Of a DNA stretch of 64,000 bases, positions 47,510 through 56,290 are shown piece after piece; position 1 is the first letter of the stretch, and each line of letters starts with the position of its first letter. The DNA lies in NCBI RefSeq assembly GCF_900106665.1, contig NZ_FNNA01000002.1, forward strand, positions 372,001 to 436,000, in the 5' to 3' direction. A model generated the notes under the pieces. That model was given only the letters and a program-made list of their open reading frames with translations. It was not told the DNA's origin and did not search any database. Both the position numbers and the translations under genes were made by a program. This DNA is from Paracoccus sanguinis (lineage in GTDB: Bacteria; Pseudomonadota; Alphaproteobacteria; Rhodobacterales; Rhodobacteraceae).

Positions 47510-48523
47510 TCAGCCCAGCCCCTCGGCGGCGAAGAGCGCGCGCACATCGGCCTCGGGGCGGGCGCCGACATGGGTGATGACCTCGGCGGCGGCGATGCAG
47601 CCCATCCGACCCGCCTTGGCCAGCGGGCGGCCGGTCACCAGCCCGTAGATCAGCCCGGCGGCGAACTGGTCCCCTGCCCCGGTCGCATCGACCGGCGTGA
47701 CCCGGTGGACCGGCGCCATCACCCGCTCACCCCCGCGGATCAGGATCGCATCCTCGCCCGAGCGGGTGCACACCACCGTCTCGCAGACCGCCGCGGCCTC
47801 GGCCAGCGCCCGCTCGAGGTCGTCGGTCTGGTGGAGCGCCTGCCATTCGTGGACATTGCCGATGACGTAATCCATCGGGCCGGCGACGAGGCGGCGGAAG
47901 TCGTCGCGGTGGCGATCGACGCAGAACGGGTCCGAGAGCGCGATCCCGGCCTTGCCGCCGGCCGCGTGGCAGGCCTCGGCGGCCTTGAGGAACGCCGCCT
48001 TGCCCTGGTCCTTGTCGAAGAGATAGCCCTCCAGAAAGAGCCACGTCCCGCCGGCGAAGAGCGTCGGATCGACATCCGCCGGCCCCAGATCGGCCGAGAT
48101 GCCGAGATAGGTGTTCATCGACCGCTCGCCGTCCGGCGTCACGCAGATGATCGAGCGCGAGGTCGGCAGCCCCTCCTCGTCCGCGCCGCCCGCGTTGCGC
48201 GGCGGGTTCACGAAGTCGGTGCCGTCTGCCGCCATCTCATGCGCATAGGCCTGCCCCAGCGCGTCGTCCGCGACCCGGCCGATGAAGGCCGTGGCCAGCC
48301 CCATCCGCCCCAGCCCGGCCAGCGTGTTGGCGACCGAGCCGCCGGGGATCAGGCGCGAGCGTGCCGCCGCGCCCTCGCGCGCCGCCATCAGCGCCTCGGC
48401 GCGGTCGCGGTCGATGAGCTGCATGATCCCCTTCTGCACCCCGAGCTCGGCCAGTTCGGCGTCCGTGGTGGAGGCGATCACGTCCATGATGGCGTTGCCG
48501 ATACCGATCACCTGATAGGCCAT
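47510..48523 (-). CDS. PfkB family sugar/nucleoside kinase (adenosine kinase-like)
   Basis: Cytoplasmic kinase of 337 residues in the ribokinase fold. The N-terminal GIGNAIMDVIASTTDAELAE and LIPGGSVANTLAGLGRMGLA bind substrate, and the C-terminal VTPVDATGAGDQFAAGLIYG holds the anion hole and catalytic Asp. It is usually annotated adenosine kinase or generic PfkB in Rhodobacterales; the substrate cannot be settled by sequence. MAYQVIGIG at 48523 follows AAAGGA and is the family start, although the frame is open to 48580. Confidence 0.88.
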   Translation of the reverse strand: MAYQVIGIGNAIMDVIASTTDAELAELGVQKGIMQLIDRDRAEALMAAREGAAARSRLIPGGSVANTLAGLGRMGLATAFIGRVADDALGQAYAHEMAADGTDFVNPPRNAGGADEEGLPTSRSIICVTPDGERSMNTYLGISADLGPADVDPTLFAGGTWLFLEGYLFDKDQGKAAFLKAAEACHAAGGKAGIALSDPFCVDRHRDDFRRLVAGPMDYVIGNVHEWQALHQTDDLERALAEAAAVCETVVCTRSGEDAILIRGGERVMAPVHRVTPVDATGAGDQFAAGLIYGLVTGRPLAKAGRMGCIAAAEVITHVGARPEADVRALFAAEGLG

Positions 48524-48584
48524 GCGCTGTCCTTTCGCGTTGCTGGCCGCGCTTAAACCGGGGATCGCGGGGCCCGGCAAGGGC

Positions 48585-49298
48585 TCACGCGGGGTCGGTG
48601 GTCTTGGGCTCGTAGGGGCAGAGATCGGCGATCGGGCAGATCGTGCAGCGCGGCCGCCGGGCCTGGCAGATGTGGCGCCCGTGCAGGATCAGCCAGTGGT
48701 GGGCGCTCTGCTGGTAGGGGGCGGGCACGTTGTCCTCGATCGCGCGCTCGACCTCGGCCTCGTCGCGGCCCGGCGCGATATGGGTGCGGTTCGAGACGCG
48801 GAAGATATGCGTGTCCACCGCCTGCGCGGGCAGGCCCCAGATGCAGTTCAGCACCACGTTGGCGGTCTTGCGCCCCACCCCCGGCAGCGCCATCAGCGCC
48901 GCGCGGGACGAGGGCACCTCGCCCCCGTGCCGCTCGATCAGCAGCTGCGAGAGGGCGACGGCATTGCGCGCCTTCTGCCGGTAGAGGCCGATGGTGCGGA
49001 TCTGCGCCTCGACCCCCTCGACCCCCAGCGCCACCATCGCCTGCGGCGTTGGCGCGGCGGCGAACAGGCCGGGCGTCGCCTTGTTCACCCCCGCATCCGT
49101 CGCCTGCGCCGACAGCGCCACGGCGATCAGCAGGGTGAAGGCGTCGGTATAATCGAGTTCGGTCACCGGGTCCGGGTTCGCGGCCGCAAACCGGGCGAAG
49201 ACCTCGACCTGCCGGGCATAGGGCAGCGGCGCGGGCAGCCGCCCGGTGGGCGCGTGCCGGGCCGCGCCGCGGCGGGATCGGGCGGGATCGAGAGCCAT
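48585..49298 (-). CDS. nth: Endonuclease III
   Basis: DNA glycosylase/AP lyase of 237 residues that removes oxidised pyrimidines. The helix-hairpin-helix and catalytic Lys/Asp are in LSAQATDAGVNKATPGLF and LPGVGRKTANVVLN...QAVDTHIFRVSNRT. The 4Fe-4S cluster ligands fit C-x6-C-x2-C-x5-C in CQARRPRCTICPIADLCPY. The start is ATG at 49298; the very long frame continuing to 50225 is a shadow of the plus-strand lipoprotein gene. Confidence 0.93.
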   Translation of the reverse strand: MALDPARSRRGAARHAPTGRLPAPLPYARQVEVFARFAAANPDPVTELDYTDAFTLLIAVALSAQATDAGVNKATPGLFAAAPTPQAMVALGVEGVEAQIRTIGLYRQKARNAVALSQLLIERHGGEVPSSRAALMALPGVGRKTANVVLNCIWGLPAQAVDTHIFRVSNRTHIAPGRDEAEVERAIEDNVPAPYQQSAHHWLILHGRHICQARRPRCTICPIADLCPYEPKTTDPA

Positions 49299-49550
49299 GC
49301 CCGCGGTGATGCCGCGGTCGCGCTCAGGACGCAAGCGCCGTGCCGCGGGCGGAGCCCTGCAGGTCACACCCGCGATCACGCCCCCTCGCGCGGGCGTGGT
49401 GGATTTTGGACGACAGGTCAGGGACTTCCGGCCCGCGGCCTTGCGCCATGATGGAACCGGCGCGATACACCCCCCGTTTCTCGGCTGACCGGTGCCGGGG
49501 TGCGTCCTGCGCCCGGGCTCTGCCACGGCCAAACAGCGAAAGGATAGGAC

Positions 49551-50210
49551 ATGACTGTTCGCGTGACCCTGATCGCCGCCACTGCCGCGCTGACCGCGCT
49601 GGCGGGCTGCGCCACCGACCCCTACGGGCAGCCGACCCAGATGAACCGCGCCCAGCAGGGCGTGCTCGCCGGGGCCGCCGCCGGCGCGCTGTACGGCGCG
49701 GTTCGGGACGACGACAAGAACAACCGTAGCAGCGACATCATCAAGGGCGCCATCGTCGGCGGTGCAGCGGGCGGCCTCGTCGGCTCGGCGCTCGACGCGC
49801 AGGCCCGCGCGCTGCAGGGCACCATGACCACGCCGGGCGTGCAGGTCGTCAACACCGGGCAGACGCTGAACGTCACCCTGCCCGAGGGCGTGCTGTTCGC
49901 CACCGACAGCGCCGCCGTCTCGGGCCCGGCGCAGAACGACCTCTATGCGCTGGCGCGGAACCTGCAGCAGTACCCCAACTCGACCGTGCGGGTCATCGGC
50001 CACACCGACTCGACCGGCCGCGCGGCCTACAACATGCAGCTGTCGCAGCGCCGCGCCCAGTCGGTGGCGGGCATCCTGACCGCCGGCGGCGTCGCCGCGG
50101 GCCGGATCGCCACCGTCGGCATGGGCCAGACCCAGCCGGTCGCGTCGAACGACACCACCGCGGGCCGGGCGCAGAACCGCCGGGTCGAGATCGTCATCCG
50201 CCCGAACTGA
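49551..50210 (+). CDS. OmpA-like lipoprotein
   Basis: Outer-membrane lipoprotein of 219 residues. The lipobox is LAGC at residues 17-20. A glycine-zipper segment follows (LAGAAAGALYG and GAIVGGAAGGLVGSAL), then an OmpA peptidoglycan-binding domain with VRVIGHTDSTGRAAYNMQLS and QNRRVEIVIRPN. It probably links the outer membrane to the wall, as Pal/YiaD-type proteins do. It is monocistronic, with a strong terminator at 50233-50264. Confidence 0.93.
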   Translation: MTVRVTLIAATAALTALAGCATDPYGQPTQMNRAQQGVLAGAAAGALYGAVRDDDKNNRSSDIIKGAIVGGAAGGLVGSALDAQARALQGTMTTPGVQVVNTGQTLNVTLPEGVLFATDSAAVSGPAQNDLYALARNLQQYPNSTVRVIGHTDSTGRAAYNMQLSQRRAQSVAGILTAGGVAAGRIATVGMGQTQPVASNDTTAGRAQNRRVEIVIRPN

Positions 50211-50232
50211 TCCGGGCGCCAACATGACAAAG

Positions 50233-50264
50233 GAAAACCCCCGGTCGCGACACCGGGGGTTTTC
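50233..50264. terminator. Strong intrinsic terminator between OmpA-like and atpF genes
   Basis: AAAACCCCCGGT (50234-50245) and ACCGGGGGTTTT (50252-50263) form a perfect 12-bp stem around a 6-nt loop. The A and T ends suit both directions, so it can also stop the convergent atp transcript. Confidence 0.9.
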
Positions 50265-50306
50265 TCTGTCCCTCGCTCTTGACGGCGATCGGATCGGTCT
50301 CGGCGG

Positions 50307-50876
50307 TCAGTTCAGGTGACGCGCCACGTCGTCGATGGCCCGGTCGATCCCGGCGGCGCGATCCTGCGCCCCCATCTGCCGGCCGAGGATGTCGGTCGCC
50401 GCAGCCACGGCCACCTGCACGGCACGGTCGCGGACGGCGCGCACGGCGTCGTTCTCGGCCGAGGCGATCTGGTCCTGCGCGGCGGCGAGCCGACGCTCGA
50501 TCGAGCGCTGCAGGTCCAGCTTGGCCTTTTCGGCCTGCGCCATCGCCTCGCGCTTTGCGTTGGCCACGATGTCCGCGGCCTGGCCCTTCACCTCACGCTG
50601 GCGACGCTCGTAGCCGGCGTAGATGTCCTGGGCCTCGTCGCGCAGGCGACGCGCCTCGGCGATGTCGGCCTTGATCGTCTCGGCCCGCTTGTCGAGCAGC
50701 TTGGCGACCGCCGACGGCACCCGGAAGTAGAGCAGGATGCCGACGAAGACGAGGAACGCCAGCAGCACGATGAAGTCGGTGTTGCGCAGCGAGAAGAACG
50801 GCCCCGAGGCGGCGAGCGCCGGACCGGCGCTCAGCCCGGCGGCGGCAGCGGCGGCCATAGCGATACGGGCGATCAT
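50307..50876 (-). CDS. atpF: ATP synthase Fo subunit b
   Basis: Peripheral-stalk subunit of 189 residues. One N-terminal membrane helix (FIVLLAFLVFVGILLYF at about residues 35-51) precedes a long charged coiled coil (RAETIKADIAEARRLRDEAQ onward). A leading Ala-rich signal-like segment (MAAAAAAGLSAGPALAASG) is present. It pairs with b' to form the heterodimeric stalk. ATG at 50876 overlaps the b' stop. It is last in the atpI-B-E-X-F operon; F1 genes are elsewhere. Confidence 0.93.
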   Translation of the reverse strand: MIARIAMAAAAAAGLSAGPALAASGPFFSLRNTDFIVLLAFLVFVGILLYFRVPSAVAKLLDKRAETIKADIAEARRLRDEAQDIYAGYERRQREVKGQAADIVANAKREAMAQAEKAKLDLQRSIERRLAAAQDQIASAENDAVRAVRDRAVQVAVAAATDILGRQMGAQDRAAGIDRAIDDVARHLN

Positions 50877-51772
50877 TGCACGGCTCCGTTGATGCGGGCG
50901 TCCACGGCGGCGTTGACCGCGGCGGTGTCCGGGGTGGCGCCGAAGGCACGGACCAGCTCGGCCGCCACGTCCTGGGCGACGCTGCGGGCGTCGTTGGCGG
51001 CGGACTGGCGGATCTCGCCGATGCGACGCTCGGATTCGACGGTGCGGGCCGAAATCTCGGCGTCGGCCTTGGCGATGGCGGCCTTGAGCTCGGCGTCGAT
51101 CTCGGCCTTGTTGGCGGCGACGATCTTGCCGGCCTCGGCACGGGCGTCGGCCAGCGCCTTGTCATAGGCGGCCTCGGCGTCGCGGGCCTTGCGCTTGAAG
51201 TCCTCGGCCGCGGCGAGATCGGCGTTCATCAGCCCCTGACGGTCGCCGATGATGCGCCCGATCCGCGGGATCGCGACGCGCGACAGGATCAGGTAGATCA
51301 GAACCAGCGCGACGAGCAGCCAGAAGATCTGGTTGCCGAAGGTCGCAAAGTCGAGCTGCGGCATCCCGGCCGAGGCGGCCGCGTCATGCCCGCCCGCGCC
51401 GACCGCATGGGCCGCGTCAGTGCCGGGGACGGCGTGGGTCACGACCGCGGTGTGGCCACCGGGGGTGGTCACGACCTCGGCCGGGGCGACCGGCAGGTGA
51501 CCGGCGCCCGGCTGGGCCACGGCCGGCGCGTGCTCGGCACCGGTCGCGTTCGGCACCACGATGGCGTCGGTCGCGTGGGTCTGCGCCGCGGGCGAGGCCG
51601 CCGCCGCAGGGGGAATGGCGTCCGGCGCAGGCGTCACGGTGACGGCCGGCGCAGGGGTGGTCGTCACCGCGGGCGCGGTGGCGGAAGGCGTCGCGTCACC
51701 GAGCGGGACGGTGATCGTCGTGGTGGTCTGTCCGACCGCGGCGGGGGCGGTCTGCTGCAAAAGGCTGATCAT
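50873..51772 (-). CDS. atpX: ATP synthase Fo subunit b', with long N-terminal extension
   Basis: Second peripheral-stalk subunit. The normal b' core begins at Met137 (MPQLDFATFGNQIFWLLVAL) and runs 163 residues with one membrane helix and a coiled coil. Before it lie 136 residues of Ala, Pro, Thr and Val with no predicted fold (such as TTTPAPAVTVTPAPDAIPP). Typical family members carry only about 15-40 residues here. The frame is open and in phase throughout. Either the extension is translated or the true start is internal; the composition looks coding. It overlaps atpF by 4 bp. Confidence 0.85.
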   Translation of the reverse strand: MISLLQQTAPAAVGQTTTTITVPLGDATPSATAPAVTTTPAPAVTVTPAPDAIPPAAAASPAAQTHATDAIVVPNATGAEHAPAVAQPGAGHLPVAPAEVVTTPGGHTAVVTHAVPGTDAAHAVGAGGHDAAASAGMPQLDFATFGNQIFWLLVALVLIYLILSRVAIPRIGRIIGDRQGLMNADLAAAEDFKRKARDAEAAYDKALADARAEAGKIVAANKAEIDAELKAAIAKADAEISARTVESERRIGEIRQSAANDARSVAQDVAAELVRAFGATPDTAAVNAAVDARINGAVQ

Positions 51773-51849
51773 GTCCTGTCCCTGGCCGAGCGGTTGGCAA
51801 TCGGGTGGGGGTCAATGCCCCCACCCAAAAGCAAGGAGTCGTGCCGGGA

Positions 51850-52092
51850 TCAGGCTGCGAACAGCAGCAGCAGGGCGACCAGGAACGAGAAGATGCCCAG
51901 CGCTTCCGCAAAGGCCATGCCGATGAACAGCGTGGCGGTCTGCGAGGCAGCGGCCGAGGGGTTGCGCAGCGCGCCCGACAGGTAGTTGCCGGCGACGTTG
52001 CCCACGCCCATCGCGGCGCCCGCCATGCCGATGCAGGCGAGGCCCGCGCCCAGGTATTTGCCCAGTTCGGCGTAGGTGGCGACGTTTTCCAT
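51850..52092 (-). CDS. atpE: ATP synthase Fo subunit c
   Basis: Rotor-ring proteolipid of 80 residues in two helices. The polar loop is [10 protein letters not shown], and the proton-binding carboxylate is Glu63 in [11 protein letters not shown]. The N-terminal helix carries a Gly/Ala packing pattern ([20 protein letters not shown]). The start at 52092 follows AAGGAGC. It lies between atpB and atpX. Ring size cannot be read from sequence. Confidence 0.96.
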   Translation of the reverse strand: MENVATYAELGKYLGAGLACIGMAGAAMGVGNVAGNYLSGALRNPSAAASQTATLFIGMAFAEALGIFSFLVALLLLFAA

Positions 52093-52142
52093 GGTATGCT
52101 CCTTGAGGCTTTGGAAAGGGTGGAGGGGTTGTCCCGCCGGCG

Positions 52143-52898
52143 TCAGTGCGCCGGGTGCAGCGCGTCCTTGAGGTACACGCAGGTCAGGATGGTGAAGACA
52201 TAGGCCTGGATCACGCAGACCAGCACCTCGAGCCCGTACATCCCCACGATGGCGAGGATCGAGATCGGGGCGATCGCGAGGACCGCGGCGAAGGCGGCGA
52301 ACACCTTGATCACGGCGTGGCCGGCCATGATGTTGCCCGCAAGTCGGATCGAGTGGCTGACGGGGCGGACGAAGTACGAGATCAGCTCGATGATCGCCAG
52401 CACCGGGCGCAGCGCAAGCGGCGCCGACTTGACCCAGAACAGTTCGAGGAAATGCGCGCCGTTCTTGACGAAGCCGAGGATCGTCACGCCGAGGAACACG
52501 AACAGCGCCAGCACCGCCGTCACCGCGATGTGCGAGGTGGTCGAGAACGACTTGGGCAGCAGGCCCAGCAGGTTGGCGAAGAGGATGAAGCAGAACAGCG
52601 TGAAGACATACGGGAAGTACTTCAGCCCGTCCTTGCCGGTCACGTCCTCGACCATCTTGTGGACCATGCCGTAGGTCAGCTCGGCCATCGACTGCACGCG
52701 GGTCGGGATCAGCGCCCGCCCCGAGGTGCCCGCGACGAACAGCACCCAGATCACCAGCACCGCCAGCATCAGCCACAGGGTCACGTTGGTGGGGGTGTAC
52801 CAGTGCACCGGCCCGTCACCGAACAGCGGCCGGACGATGAACTGGTCCATCGGGTGAAAGACCAGCCCGGTGGTTTCGCCATGCGCTTCTGTCGCCAC
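52143..52898 (-). CDS. atpB: ATP synthase Fo subunit a
   Basis: Proton-channel subunit of 251 residues with five or six membrane helices. The essential Arg lies in [20 protein letters not shown], and a C-terminal helix [20 protein letters not shown] completes the half-channels. The start is taken as GTG at 52898, giving [20 protein letters not shown] with an AAAGGGA ribosome site made from the end of atpI; no ATG fits the family N terminus. Confidence 0.94.
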   Translation of the reverse strand: MATEAHGETTGLVFHPMDQFIVRPLFGDGPVHWYTPTNVTLWLMLAVLVIWVLFVAGTSGRALIPTRVQSMAELTYGMVHKMVEDVTGKDGLKYFPYVFTLFCFILFANLLGLLPKSFSTTSHIAVTAVLALFVFLGVTILGFVKNGAHFLELFWVKSAPLALRPVLAIIELISYFVRPVSHSIRLAGNIMAGHAVIKVFAAFAAVLAIAPISILAIVGMYGLEVLVCVIQAYVFTILTCVYLKDALHPAH

Positions 52899-52900
52899 GC

Positions 52901-53275
52901 TCAGTCCCTTTCGTCCTCGTCCGGACCCTCGTCCGGTGCCCTCGTGCCTGTGGCCGGCGGCGGCGCCCCCATCTCGGCGGCTGTCCGCAGCATCGTCCTG
53001 ACCCCGGCCGCAAAGCCGAGGAAAATGAAGATCACCAGCATGATCGGCGTGGTGCCGAGCAGCCAGTCGAGCCCGTAACCGACGCCGAAGCCGATCACCA
53101 GCCCCGCCACAAGCTCGACCACCATGCGCCATGCCTGGTTGGCCTGGTGGAACTTGTCGGCGCCCGGAGTCTCGGGCCGGCGGTCGCGGCCGAGATGCTC
53201 GAGCCGCTCCTCCAGTGCCCGAAGGCGGTCCGCATCGCGGCGCGAGGGGCCGTGGTGGCCCGGCTGATCCGCCAT
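52901..53275 (-). CDS. atpI: ATP synthase assembly protein AtpI
   Basis: Small membrane protein of 124 residues that precedes the Fo genes and is thought to help c-ring assembly or Mg uptake. Two hydrophobic helices are visible: [20 protein letters not shown] and [21 protein letters not shown] charged N terminus and an acidic C-terminal tail ([12 protein letters not shown]) flank them. It is first in the operon; a good promoter lies at 53302-53330. Confidence 0.9.
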   Translation of the reverse strand: MADQPGHHGPSRRDADRLRALEERLEHLGRDRRPETPGADKFHQANQAWRMVVELVAGLVIGFGVGYGLDWLLGTTPIMLVIFIFLGFAAGVRTMLRTAAEMGAPPPATGTRAPDEGPDEDERD

Positions 53276-53301
53276 CGGAACGCTCCCCGAAAGTTGAGGT
53301 G

Positions 53302-53330
53302 CTGATAGGGAACCGCCACGCGTGAGTCAA
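53302..53330 (-). promoter_or_regulatory. Probable atp operon promoter
   Basis: On the minus strand TTGACT (53330-53325), a 17-bp spacer and TATCAG (53307-53302) lie 27 bp upstream of atpI. The -10 element lacks T at its last position. Published work in R. sphaeroides shows such promoters often depend on CarD, which is encoded at 2048. Confidence 0.6.
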
Positions 53331-53419
53331 CCGGATGCTGCGGTGCCGCAAGTGTTTGATATAACTAGAAACGCGCGCGCGTCTGGTCGCAGTTGCAGCG
53401 GCGCGGCGGGCGGTCCATC

Positions 53420-53439
53420 ATTCAACCGAAACGTTGAAT
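53420..53439. promoter_or_regulatory. ArsR-type operator
   Basis: ATTCAAC-CGAAAC-GTTGAAT is a perfect inverted repeat with 7-bp arms and a 6-bp spacer, ending 9 bp before the ArsR start at 53449. ATTCAA/TTGAAT dyads are typical of ArsR/SmtB family sites, so it is probably autoregulatory. Confidence 0.65.
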
Positions 53440-53448
53440 CTGGACGCG

Positions 53449-53793
53449 ATGGCCCCCCGCTACGACCTTGACGCGATCTTCGCCGCCCTCGCCGATCCGA
53501 CCCGGCGGGCGATCCTGTCGATGCTGCTCGAGGATGACATGGCGGTGACGGACGTGGCCGCCCCGTTCGGCATAAGCCTCGCGGCGATTTCCAAACATCT
53601 CGCCACGCTGGCCGCGGCCGGGCTGATCGCGCAGGAACGGCGGGGCCGGATCACCTGGTGCAAGCTCGACCCCGAGGGGATGCGCGCGGCCTCGGTGTGG
53701 ATGCGCTGCTTTGGCCAGCTCGACCCGGTGGACCTCGACGACTTCGAGCGCTTCCTCGCCGCGGAGCTGGCCGCGGGCCTGTCCGACGACTGA
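53449..53793 (+). CDS. ArsR family regulator
   Basis: Winged-helix repressor of 114 residues. It begins MAPRYDLDAIFAALADPTRR, and the recognition helix region is TDVAAPFGISLAAISKHLAT. No Cys-rich metal motif of ArsR/SmtB is seen, so a non-metal ligand or redox signal is possible. ATG at 53449 is chosen over the upstream TTG at 53434, because the palindrome at 53420-53439 would otherwise be partly coding. It is divergent from the atp operon with a shared upstream region, so an effect on atp genes is possible. No efflux or methyltransferase partner adjoins. Confidence 0.85.
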   Translation: MAPRYDLDAIFAALADPTRRAILSMLLEDDMAVTDVAAPFGISLAAISKHLATLAAAGLIAQERRGRITWCKLDPEGMRAASVWMRCFGQLDPVDLDDFERFLAAELAAGLSDD

Positions 53794-53809
53794 CCGCTGG
53801 AATGGCAAA

Positions 53810-53837
53810 GGGCGGGACAGGTTGCCCTGCCCCGCCC
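53810..53837. terminator. Hairpin between the ArsR gene and the small unknown gene
   Basis: GGGCGGG/CCCGCCC and CAGG/CCTG pair with one mismatch between them and a short loop. It lies between two convergent genes. Confidence 0.65.
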
Positions 53838-53860
53838 GGTCCTGTCGGCTGATCGGAAGA

Positions 53861-54085
53861 TCAGGCCGCGGCGTCGTCGTAGCCGAAGTCCACGACGTCG
53901 GTCAGCGGCTCCTGATCGTGATAGGCGTACATCTGGTCCAGCACCGCCAACGCGCGGCGGTTCGGCAGATGGCGCACGGGCGCGGGCTGGGCCACCGGCG
54001 CGGCCTTGATGGCGTGGTCGGCCAGCAGGTCCATCATCGAGTCGGGGCGGTCGGCGAAGTCTTGGTCGAAGGTCGGGCGGGTCAT
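53861..54085 (-). CDS. Small unknown protein, 74 residues
   Basis: Not recognised. It begins MTRPTFDQDFADRPDSMMDL and ends with the acidic stretch DQEPLTDVVDFGYDDAAA; there is no signal or membrane segment. The central VRHLPNRRALAVLDQMYAYH looks helical. The codon pattern and convergent terminator support a real gene. The start is uncertain: in-frame positions up to 54148 are open, but MTRPTFDQ fits best. It is upstream, in the same direction, of nothing obvious. Confidence 0.55.
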   Translation of the reverse strand: MTRPTFDQDFADRPDSMMDLLADHAIKAAPVAQPAPVRHLPNRRALAVLDQMYAYHDQEPLTDVVDFGYDDAAA

Positions 54086-54205
54086 GGGCGTGGTCCGTTG
54101 CAAGAATACCAGTCTCCCCACGGCCAAGATAATGCCGCGCTGCGGCAAAAACGAGAGTGCAGACGCAGCGTCACCCCTGTCCCTTTCGGCAGGGCGGACA
54201 GGGAA

Positions 54206-54236
54206 CGGCCGCCCGCCGGGTCTCCGGGGGCGGCCG
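54206..54236 (-). terminator. Hairpin after sdhB
   Basis: CGGCCGCCC (54206-54214) and GGGCGGCCG (54228-54236) form a perfect 9-bp stem with a GC-rich loop, 25 bp past the sdhB stop. There is no T-run. Confidence 0.5.
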
Positions 54237-54260
54237 CGAGGCGGTGCGCTGAGGGTCCGG

Positions 54261-55040
54261 TCAGACCATGCGATCGACCATCAGGTGCTTGATCTCGGCG
54301 ATCGCCTTCGCGGGATTCAGCCCCTTCGGGCACGTATTGGTGCAGTTCATGATCGTGTGGCAGCGATAGACCTTGAACGGGTCCTCGAGCTCGTCGAGCC
54401 GCTGCCCCGTCGCCTCGTCGCGCGAGTCGATGATCCAGCGATAGGCGGTCAGCAGCGCCGCCGGACCCATGAAACGGTCGGCGTTCCACCAGTAGCTCGG
54501 GCAGGCGGTCGAGCACGAGGCGCAGAGGATGCACTCGTAGAGCCCGTCGAGCTTCTTGCGGTCCTCGATCGACTGCCGCCACTCCTTGTTGGGGGCGGGC
54601 GTGTCGGTCATCAGATAGGGGTGCACCGCGGCGTGCTGGGCGTAGAAATGCGTCAGGTCCGGGATCAGGTCCTTGACCACCGCCATGTGCGGCAGCGGGT
54701 AGATGTTCACGTCGCCCGCGATCTCGTCCATGCCGTAGATGCAGGCGAGGTGGTTGCCGCCGTCGATGTTCATCGCGCAGGACCCACAGATCCCCTCGCG
54801 GCACGAGCGGCGGAAGGTCAGGGTCGGGTCGATCTCGTTCTTGATCTTGATCAGCGCATCGAGAACCATCGGCCCGCATTTGTCGAGGTCGATCCAGTAG
54901 GTGTCGAGCCGCGGGTTCTCGCCCGAGTCAGGGTCGTAGCGGTAGATGTTGAAGCGGCGCAGCCGGGTCGCGCCCTCGGGCTTGGGCCACGTCTTGCCGA
55001 CCTTGATGCGGCTGTTCTTGGGCAGGGTCAGCTGGACCAT
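54261..55040 (-). CDS. sdhB: Succinate dehydrogenase iron-sulfur subunit
   Basis: Carries three FeS clusters from FAD to quinone; 259 residues. The 2Fe-2S ligands are in [19 protein letters not shown], the 4Fe-4S ligands in [16 protein letters not shown], and the 3Fe-4S set in [17 protein letters not shown]. It is the last gene of the sdh cluster and is separated from sdhA by 2.7 kb holding two lipoprotein and two glycosyltransferase genes. It starts 11 bp after the nearer glycosyltransferase stop. Confidence 0.96.
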   Translation of the reverse strand: MVQLTLPKNSRIKVGKTWPKPEGATRLRRFNIYRYDPDSGENPRLDTYWIDLDKCGPMVLDALIKIKNEIDPTLTFRRSCREGICGSCAMNIDGGNHLACIYGMDEIAGDVNIYPLPHMAVVKDLIPDLTHFYAQHAAVHPYLMTDTPAPNKEWRQSIEDRKKLDGLYECILCASCSTACPSYWWNADRFMGPAALLTAYRWIIDSRDEATGQRLDELEDPFKVYRCHTIMNCTNTCPKGLNPAKAIAEIKHLMVDRMV

Positions 55041-55051
55041 GGGGCTTCCTT

Positions 55052-56203
55052 TCAGGTGGCGGAACGAGGCACGGCGGCCTCGGGGAGGGGTTCGCCGGTG
55101 AGTGCGGCGAATTCTTCGGGCGGGATGGCGGCGATCATCGCGGCGGTGCGATGGAGGGCTTCGGCCTCGGCCTCGGCAACACCGGGCAGCGCGCGCAGCC
55201 GGGCCATCTCGGCGGTGGTCGCTGCCTCGTGGCGCAGGATCGAGGTTTCCTCGACGTCGTTGCGGTTGTAGCGGCGATAGAACTGATTGGTCTGCCGCCA
55301 GCGAAGCTGACCGGCCGGCGAGAAACGGTCGGCCCCGTCGCCCCGGCGACGCTTGAGCAGGAAGTGCTCGGGCGAACGGACGCAGTAATGGTTGATCTGG
55401 GCGAGTTTGAAACCAGCTTCATCTGCAGGCACTAGGCAGGTTTTCCAGTAGTCGTCTCCTGACAACCAGCGACGGTTCACCTCACTATCACGGATAGGCT
55501 TGCCGCTTCCGGAAAGCGCCTTGCCAGGGTCAAAGATGTTTCCGCGCGCAACCCTCGGCCTATGCAAGCCACGCTCTGCAAACCCCGCAAATGGCGTGCC
55601 CCAGCGAAACAAGGTCTTGACGTTATGGTTAATAGGAGACGACCGACGCGATGCCGGCGCGGCAGAATGCGAGATAAAGCGAAGAGGCGCGTCCGGATCG
55701 CACACGGAGCCGAACACCCTCCAGTTAATCAAAAGCGCGACAGCGTCACCAATCCTGTCGATCAGGTCGCCGACCATGCCTGAACCCACGCGCACGTTCA
55801 GGAACTCGTCCGCGTCCAGCCAGATCGTCCAGACGCCGTCAGGGATCAACCCGCGCGCGTTGGCAATCCGCGCCGCGTTGCCCTGCGCCGAGACCCCGTT
55901 CGGGGGGGTGTGAAAGTGAAATTCGACCTCGCCGGCCGCGGCGAGCGCCTCGAGCAGCGCCTCGGTGCCGTCATCCGAGGCGTTGGCGAAGACAATGATC
56001 CGCGTGAACCCGATGACCTTGTGGTAGGCGATCCACTCGATGAGGAACGGCGCCTCGTTGCGCACGGCGGTGAAAAGCACCGTCGGCGACGCGCCGGTTG
56101 CCGGCGCGCCTGCCGCCTGAGGGACGGAGGCGGGCCCATGCGAGGCGTCTGCGGTGGGCGCCGAGACGCCGACCGGTCCGGGGGAAAGGGGTGCCGTCAC
56201 CAT
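55052..56203 (-). CDS. Glycosyltransferase family 2/92-like protein
   Basis: Putative glycosyltransferase of 383 residues. After a 40-residue Pro/Ala-rich lead, the domain starts [20 protein letters not shown], and the metal-binding motif is [12 protein letters not shown] near residue 130. The family resembles DUF23/GT92 and GT2_4-type enzymes of capsule or protein modification. A stretch near 55441-55500 has 31 G or C of 60 bases, well below the rest of the window, which suggests different ancestry. It is embedded between sdhA and sdhB on the same strand. Donor and acceptor are unknown. Confidence 0.75.
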   Translation of the reverse strand: MVTAPLSPGPVGVSAPTADASHGPASVPQAAGAPATGASPTVLFTAVRNEAPFLIEWIAYHKVIGFTRIIVFANASDDGTEALLEALAAAGEVEFHFHTPPNGVSAQGNAARIANARGLIPDGVWTIWLDADEFLNVRVGSGMVGDLIDRIGDAVALLINWRVFGSVCDPDAPLRFISHSAAPASRRSSPINHNVKTLFRWGTPFAGFAERGLHRPRVARGNIFDPGKALSGSGKPIRDSEVNRRWLSGDDYWKTCLVPADEAGFKLAQINHYCVRSPEHFLLKRRRGDGADRFSPAGQLRWRQTNQFYRRYNRNDVEETSILRHEAATTAEMARLRALPGVAEAEAEALHRTAAMIAAIPPEEFAALTGEPLPEAAVPRSAT

Positions 56204-56290
56204 CGCGGCTCCTCCCCGGCGGGCACGGTCGCAGCAGCCTGTAAGACGCAGATTTGGAGAAGGGCGCGCAGCATCATCGTCTTCCGCACC

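Noticed and set aside
48585..50225. Endonuclease III read as a 546-residue fusion
   Set aside because: The extra N-terminal part is antisense to the OmpA-like lipoprotein gene and its spacer. ATG at 49298 gives a normal-length endonuclease III.
53369..53382. Alternating CGCGCGCG run as a Z-DNA or repeat element
   Set aside because: The run is short and such runs are expected by chance in very GC-rich DNA.
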